26,092 nucleotides of DNA, from NCBI GenBank assembly GCA_035430965.1, contig DAOMHQ010000052.1, positions 1 through 26,092 of the forward strand, given 5' to 3'. This document shows, one piece after another, positions 22,524 to 26,092 of the stretch (the first letter of the stretch is position 1; the number at the start of each line of letters is the position of its first letter). The notes under the pieces were generated by a model. It did not search any database. It saw only the letters and a list, made by a program, of their open reading frames with translations, and was not told the DNA's origin. The position numbers and the translations under genes were made by a program. The stretch comes from JAKPRU01 sp029568995 (GTDB lineage Bacteria; Hinthialibacterota; Hinthialibacteria; Hinthialibacterales; JAKPRU01).

Positions 22524-24386
22524 ATGCTGGGATTAGGCAGAAAAAAAACGAAGGCTCCCGAGGCAACGCCGGCTCCGGCACCGGGCCAGGAAAAAACAAG
22601 AAAAGCCTCCGGAGCACCGGCGGCGGACATTGCCGCCAGTACGCTTGCACTACTGGAAGGTGAGGAAGAGACTCCCAAAGAACAACGGGAAGATCTCTCC
22701 GAAATGGGTGACGAATCCTTCGGGGATGGGGGTACCGGCAAGGGATACGTCGGGGAGGAAGCCGCACAGTCTGTTCGCGATGCGGTGATGGAGCAGGCGG
22801 CAGCGGAATCGACTTCGGATTATGCGACCGAAGAAGACCTGTTGAAACTGTATGCCACCCAGGTCGGGATGCCGTTTGTCAAACTTTCGGAAATCGAATT
22901 CGATGAAGAGGCCTTGAACCTGGTCTCTCCCGAGCTCGCCCGGCAATACAAAGTCTTTCCCGTCCGGCTCAACAAACAAACCAGTGTGGTCACGATTGCC
23001 CTGGTCGATCCGCTCAATGTGCGCACCATCGACGATTTGCGGGTGTGGCTGGGGCATGAGATCGAAGGCGTCATCGGAAATGCGGACGAAATCCAATCTT
23101 TGATCGATGAGTACTACGGGACCGGCCAGGAATCCGTGGACGAGGTCTTGTCATCGCTGCAGAGCGAACGATACGTGATCGACTTGAAGGAGGAGAATTT
23201 CGGGGACCTGGAACGGATCGCAAACGAGGCTCCCATTGTGAAACTGGTGAACCTGGTTCTTTTGCAGGCGATCAAGGAACGCGCCTCCGACTTGCACATC
23301 GAACCGTTTGAGCGTTCGCTTCGTATCCGATACCGCGTGGACGGCATTCTGCACGAAACGGTCCCGCCGCCGAAACATTTGACAAATGCGATCATCTCTC
23401 GTGTCAAGGTTATGGCCGGACTGAACATTGCGGAACGTCGTCTTCCGCAGGACGGTCGTATCAAGCTGGCCATGGCCGACCGGAACGTGGAACTTCGTGT
23501 GTCCTGCCTGCCGACCGTGAACGGCGAAAGCGTCGTGATGCGTATCCTGGACAGCGAGGTCATGGGGCTTCAGTTGGACCAGCTGGGGATGCTGCCGGAC
23601 ACGCTGGAGATTTATGAAAAAGTGATCAACCGTCCGAACGGGATTGTCCTGGTGACCGGCCCGACAGGTTGTGGAAAGACGACTTCGATGTACGCCTCGC
23701 TGGCGCGAATCTTCAGCCCCATGCTGAAAATGATTACCACCGAGAACCCGGTCGAGTACCAGATGGACGGGATTGTCCAGGTTAATATCAACCAGGCGGT
23801 GGGATTGACCTTTGCCCGGTGTCTTCGCTCCATTCTTCGTCAGGACCCGGACATCATCATGGTGGGAGAGATTCGTGACCTGGAGACGGCTTCCATGGCT
23901 ATCGAGTCATCGCTGACCGGACACCTGGTGCTCTCCACCCTGCACACAAACGATGCGCCGGGGACCCTGACCCGTCTGATCGATATGGACGTCGAACCGT
24001 TCCTGATTACATCGGCGGTTGTGGCCGTAGTGGCCCAGCGCCTGGTGCGCGTGATCTGTCTGGATTGCAAGGAACCCTATACCCCGGATCCGTACGTTTT
24101 GAAGGAGATGGGTGTCAGCCCCGAAGATGTTGCCAATATCACATTTTTCCATGGAAAAGGGTGCTCCGAATGTAACTATACGGGGTATCGGGGACGGGCC
24201 GGGATTTTTGAGTTATTGACGTTGACGGATCTGGTCAAGGAATTGGTGTTGAAGCGTGCGGCCAGTTCCGAGATATTCCACCAGGCACGCAAGGATGGAA
24301 TGCGGACTCTGCGCGAAGACGGTTGGCAGAAAGTGATCCAGGGGATTACCACCCCGGAGGAAATTTTGCACTCTACGGTACAGTAA
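22524..24386 (+). CDS. pilB: Type IV pilus/type II secretion assembly ATPase, second PilB paralogue
   Basis: Cytoplasmic GspE/PilB ATPase of 620 residues. The first 100 or so residues are low-complexity (Ala, Pro, Lys then acidic) and probably flexible. An MshEN-like domain follows at about 102-197. The core has DLHIEPFERSLRIRYRVDG at 256-274, Walker A GPTGCGKT at 379-386, with Cys383 where the other paralogue has Ser, Walker B IIMVGEIRD near 444-452, HLVLSTLHTNDAPG, and zinc cysteines 512, 515, 547 and 550 (CLDC, CSEC). It is clearly diverged from the first PilB rather than a recent copy. The ATG has AAGGAGA six to seven bases upstream. It directly precedes pilC by 39 bases, so this paralogue is the likely canonical partner of PilC; the first may drive another machine or another phase of assembly. 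Confidence 0.95.
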   Translation: MLGLGRKKTKAPEATPAPAPGQEKTRKASGAPAADIAASTLALLEGEEETPKEQREDLSEMGDESFGDGGTGKGYVGEEAAQSVRDAVMEQAAAESTSDYATEEDLLKLYATQVGMPFVKLSEIEFDEEALNLVSPELARQYKVFPVRLNKQTSVVTIALVDPLNVRTIDDLRVWLGHEIEGVIGNADEIQSLIDEYYGTGQESVDEVLSSLQSERYVIDLKEENFGDLERIANEAPIVKLVNLVLLQAIKERASDLHIEPFERSLRIRYRVDGILHETVPPPKHLTNAIISRVKVMAGLNIAERRLPQDGRIKLAMADRNVELRVSCLPTVNGESVVMRILDSEVMGLQLDQLGMLPDTLEIYEKVINRPNGIVLVTGPTGCGKTTSMYASLARIFSPMLKMITTENPVEYQMDGIVQVNINQAVGLTFARCLRSILRQDPDIIMVGEIRDLETASMAIESSLTGHLVLSTLHTNDAPGTLTRLIDMDVEPFLITSAVVAVVAQRLVRVICLDCKEPYTPDPYVLKEMGVSPEDVANITFFHGKGCSECNYTGYRGRAGIFELLTLTDLVKELVLKRAASSEIFHQARKDGMRTLREDGWQKVIQGITTPEEILHSTVQ

Positions 24387-24425
24387 ACGGGATCAAGCCG
24401 GGAAGACGGCGAAGGAGAATCGACC

Positions 24426-25670
24426 ATGGCACTGTATTCCTACAAGGCCCTCGACAAAGGTGGCAAAGAGATTCGAGGAAATATCGATGCCACCGGTGAA
24501 GAGGCCGTTGTCGAGCGACTCCGTAGCATGGGGTATTTCACCACCGAGGTTGCCAGGCTCAAGAGCGGCGTCGGGCAGATGGACCTGGCCGATCTTCCGA
24601 TTTTCAAATGGATCAGCATGGCCATTTCGCGCGGCAAGGTTCCCCTGAAGGATCTTTCCGCGTTTACCCGGCAGTTATCGACCCTGGTCGGTGCCGGTCT
24701 GCCGCTTTTGCGCAGCTTGCAGATTCTGGAAGAGCAAGTCGAGAACCGGAATATGAAGGATGCGATTCACAGCATGATCGAGAGCGTCGAAGGCGGGTCC
24801 ACCCTCTCGGAATCCATGGCTAAACACCCCCGTATTTTCAACCGTCTTTATGTGAACATGATCAAGGCAGGCGAGTTGGGCGGTGCGCTGGAAACCGTGC
24901 TGGAACGTCTGGCGCTCTTTAGTGAGAAAGCCGCCGCCGTCCGCTCGAAGGTCAAAGGCGCCATGTGGTATCCGGCCGTGGTTATCACAATCGCCTTGAC
25001 CGTGGTCAGTATCATTTTGATTTTCGTGGTTCCCAAGTTTGCCGAAATGTTCTCCGGTCTTGGAGCCGATTTGCCGGTTCTGACGCAATACCTGATCGAC
25101 TTCAGTAATTGGATTGTCGTCAATTGGTGGATACCGCCGACTGTGATTATTGGGACGATTACGGCGATCAAGTTGTTCACCTCTACGGATTTCGGCGCTT
25201 ACGTGATGGACCGGATCAAGCTCCGGCTGCCCATTTTCGGGGCGATTCTGCAGAAATCCGCCGTGGCGCGTTTCGCCCGAACCTTCGGAACGCTGCTGGA
25301 TACGGGTGTACCGATTCTTCAGACCCTGTTGATCGTAAAGGATACCTCCGGGAATGAGGTCATTTCCCGCGCCATGATTGACATCCACGCATCCATCCGC
25401 GATGGCGATACGGTGAGCGAGCCGATGCGGGCGTTTCCGGTGTTCCCCCCACTGGTGGTCCACATGATCGCGGTCGGAGAAGAAACCGGCGCGCTGGATA
25501 AGATGCTGATCAAGGTCGCGGAAGCGTATGAACGCGAGGTGGACGACGCGGTAGACGGATTGGCGAAGCTGATCGAGCCGCTGCTGATCGTGATGCTCGG
25601 AGGCATCATCGGGACCGTCGTCGTCGCGCTCTATCTCCCAATCTTCAGCGTGACGAACGCGATCAAGTAA
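24426..25670 (+). CDS. pilC: Type IV pilus inner-membrane platform protein PilC/GspF
   Basis: Polytopic inner-membrane protein of 414 residues that sits at the base of the pilus and couples ATPase motion to pilin movement. The N-terminal ALYSYKALDKGGKEIRGNIDA is the usual PilC beginning. Two GspF domains follow at about 77-200 and 280-402, each with the helical pattern FTRQLSTLVGAGLPLLRSLQ or FARTFGTLLDTGVPILQTL and the G-E-x-(T/L)-G-A-L motif (GELGGALE, GEETGALDK). Membrane helices are at about 183-203, 230-250 and 384-405. The ATG at 24426 has GGAGAAT about six bases upstream. It is the last gene of the operon. Pilin, PilM-PilQ and prepilin peptidase genes are not in the window. Confidence 0.97.
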   Translation: MALYSYKALDKGGKEIRGNIDATGEEAVVERLRSMGYFTTEVARLKSGVGQMDLADLPIFKWISMAISRGKVPLKDLSAFTRQLSTLVGAGLPLLRSLQILEEQVENRNMKDAIHSMIESVEGGSTLSESMAKHPRIFNRLYVNMIKAGELGGALETVLERLALFSEKAAAVRSKVKGAMWYPAVVITIALTVVSIILIFVVPKFAEMFSGLGADLPVLTQYLIDFSNWIVVNWWIPPTVIIGTITAIKLFTSTDFGAYVMDRIKLRLPIFGAILQKSAVARFARTFGTLLDTGVPILQTLLIVKDTSGNEVISRAMIDIHASIRDGDTVSEPMRAFPVFPPLVVHMIAVGEETGALDKMLIKVAEAYEREVDDAVDGLAKLIEPLLIVMLGGIIGTVVVALYLPIFSVTNAIK

Positions 25671-25689
25671 AGGGCGGAGAGTTTTTCCT

Positions 25690-25716
25690 TGGAGTGCGGG
25701 AGCGCAGCTCCCGCCT
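25690..25716. repeat. Hairpin repeat, family E copy 1
   Basis: Perfect eight-base-pair stem GCGGGAGC at 25696-25703 with GCTCCCGC at 25707-25714 and loop GCA, starting 26 bases after pilC. It may also serve as the 3' end of the pilus mRNA, though the T-rich tract lies before rather than after it. Its inverted homologue is at 25812-25838. Confidence 0.6.
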
Positions 25717-25728
25717 TATTGTCTCTGT

Positions 25729-25758
25729 CTGGATTCCGGATCGAGTCCGGAATGACGG
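25729..25758. repeat. Hairpin repeat, family C copy 2
   Basis: Eight-base-pair stem ATTCCGGA at 25733-25740 with TCCGGAAT at 25746-25753 and loop TCGAG, followed by GACGG. It is a homologue, in the same orientation, of the element at 11534-11562. Confidence 0.6.
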
Positions 25759-25811
25759 TTGTGCTGCGCGTTCTTTAATCGTAACTTCGACGGAAAAGGA
25801 AATTCACGCGA

Positions 25812-25838
25812 CGGCGGCAGCTACGCTGCCGCACTCCA
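25812..25838. repeat. Hairpin repeat, family E copy 2 (inverted)
   Basis: Perfect eight-base-pair stem GCGGCAGC at 25814-25821 with GCTGCCGC at 25825-25832 and loop TAC. Read on the minus strand it gives TTGGAGTGCGG-x-AGCG-x-AGCT-x-CCGCC, the same pattern as 25690-25716, with a compensatory base-pair swap in the stem. It lies 11 bases beyond the 3' end of the minus-strand gene at the right edge. Confidence 0.6.
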
Positions 25839-25849
25839 AAGAATTGCGA

Positions 25850-26092
25850 TTACTTTTTATCCGGTGTCTTCGCGCCGGGGGGCTTGCGGACGGTCATTCG
25901 GCACATCCCCTTTTCGCAGTCGATGATGTGGTAGTCCACTTCATACCCGTACTGGCGGATCAGTGGGGGGTACAACCATCGGCAATGTTCACAGTACTTC
26001 TCATACGGCGGGACCCGCCGGTCCTGGAAAATTAACCTGGCCGATGGACAGTCGTGCATATCGATCACAAACATGTCGTCATACAGGGTCAG
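25850..26092 (-). CDS. Partial gene, unrecognised protein with CxxC motif
   Basis: The frame is open from the TAA at 25850-25852 to the right edge, and the codons upstream of the first ATG (26074) also read as plausible protein (LTLYDD), so the true start probably lies outside the window. The visible 81 residues contain YCEHCRW, a CxxC pair, a second Cys pair region IIDCEKGMCRM, and a basic Lys/Pro-rich tail ending DKK. The four cysteines could bind a metal such as zinc, but I do not recognise the family and propose no function. It is convergent with pilC, separated by 179 bases filled with three hairpin repeats. Confidence 0.6.
   Translation of the reverse strand: MTLYDDMFVIDMHDCPSARLIFQDRRVPPYEKYCEHCRWLYPPLIRQYGYEVDYHIIDCEKGMCRMTVRKPPGAKTPDKK

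Overview
This window looks like a chromosomal contig from an uncultured, didermic bacterium, probably assembled from a metagenome because it contains a 100-base run of N. The GC content is moderate to high. The type IV pilus ATPase set, a pseudopilin whose tail ends in a Y-x-P-[ST]-N-G-...-G-D-I pattern, a very large Reg_prop sensor kinase and many small dispersed hairpins recall planctomycete-like, Hydrogenedentota or Sumerlaeota genomes. That placement is an inference from gene style, not from a marker tree. There are no tRNA or rRNA genes, no insertion sequence and no CRISPR array.

Layout. (1) 20-6135: housekeeping and secreted proteins: serS (+); a type II/IV pseudopilin followed by a secreted beta-propeller of the oligogalacturonate lyase type (both -); hemB followed by a secreted formylglycine-generating-enzyme-fold protein (+); a sugar phosphate isomerase/epimerase-like TIM barrel (-). 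(2) 6366-11373, all on the minus strand and read right to left: a DUF4160 gene interrupted by one amber codon, a translationally coupled DUF2442 gene, a homocysteine S-methyltransferase-type gene broken by the assembly gap, and a 1209-residue hybrid sensor histidine kinase. (3) cheX (-) at 11633-12118. (4) 12308-19428: a tightly packed plus-strand operon of birA, a degenerate M24 peptidase homologue, a DUF4911-like small protein, a GT-C-like polytopic membrane protein and a membrane-anchored TPR protein; its genes overlap by 4 to 29 bases or are 3 bases apart. (5) 19612-25670: type IV pilus motor operon pilB-pilT-pilB-pilC, preceded by a good sigma70-like promoter. (6) A partial minus-strand gene runs off the right edge.

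How it fits together. Region 5 supplies extension ATPases, a retraction ATPase and the platform protein of a type IV pilus; the pseudopilin at 2583-3176 is a possible client of this or a related type II system. Two PilB-type ATPases flank PilT, which suggests division of labour. CheX and the hybrid kinase are signalling parts without obvious partners here.

Most notable observations: the DUF4160-DUF2442 pair with a single Trp-to-amber change and an otherwise intact reading frame; several families of short hairpin repeats, two of which occur as inverted pairs with compensatory base changes; a cluster of such repeats translated in frame inside the GT-C-like membrane protein; and two enzyme-fold proteins (M24 and formylglycine-generating-enzyme types) that have lost expected catalytic residues.
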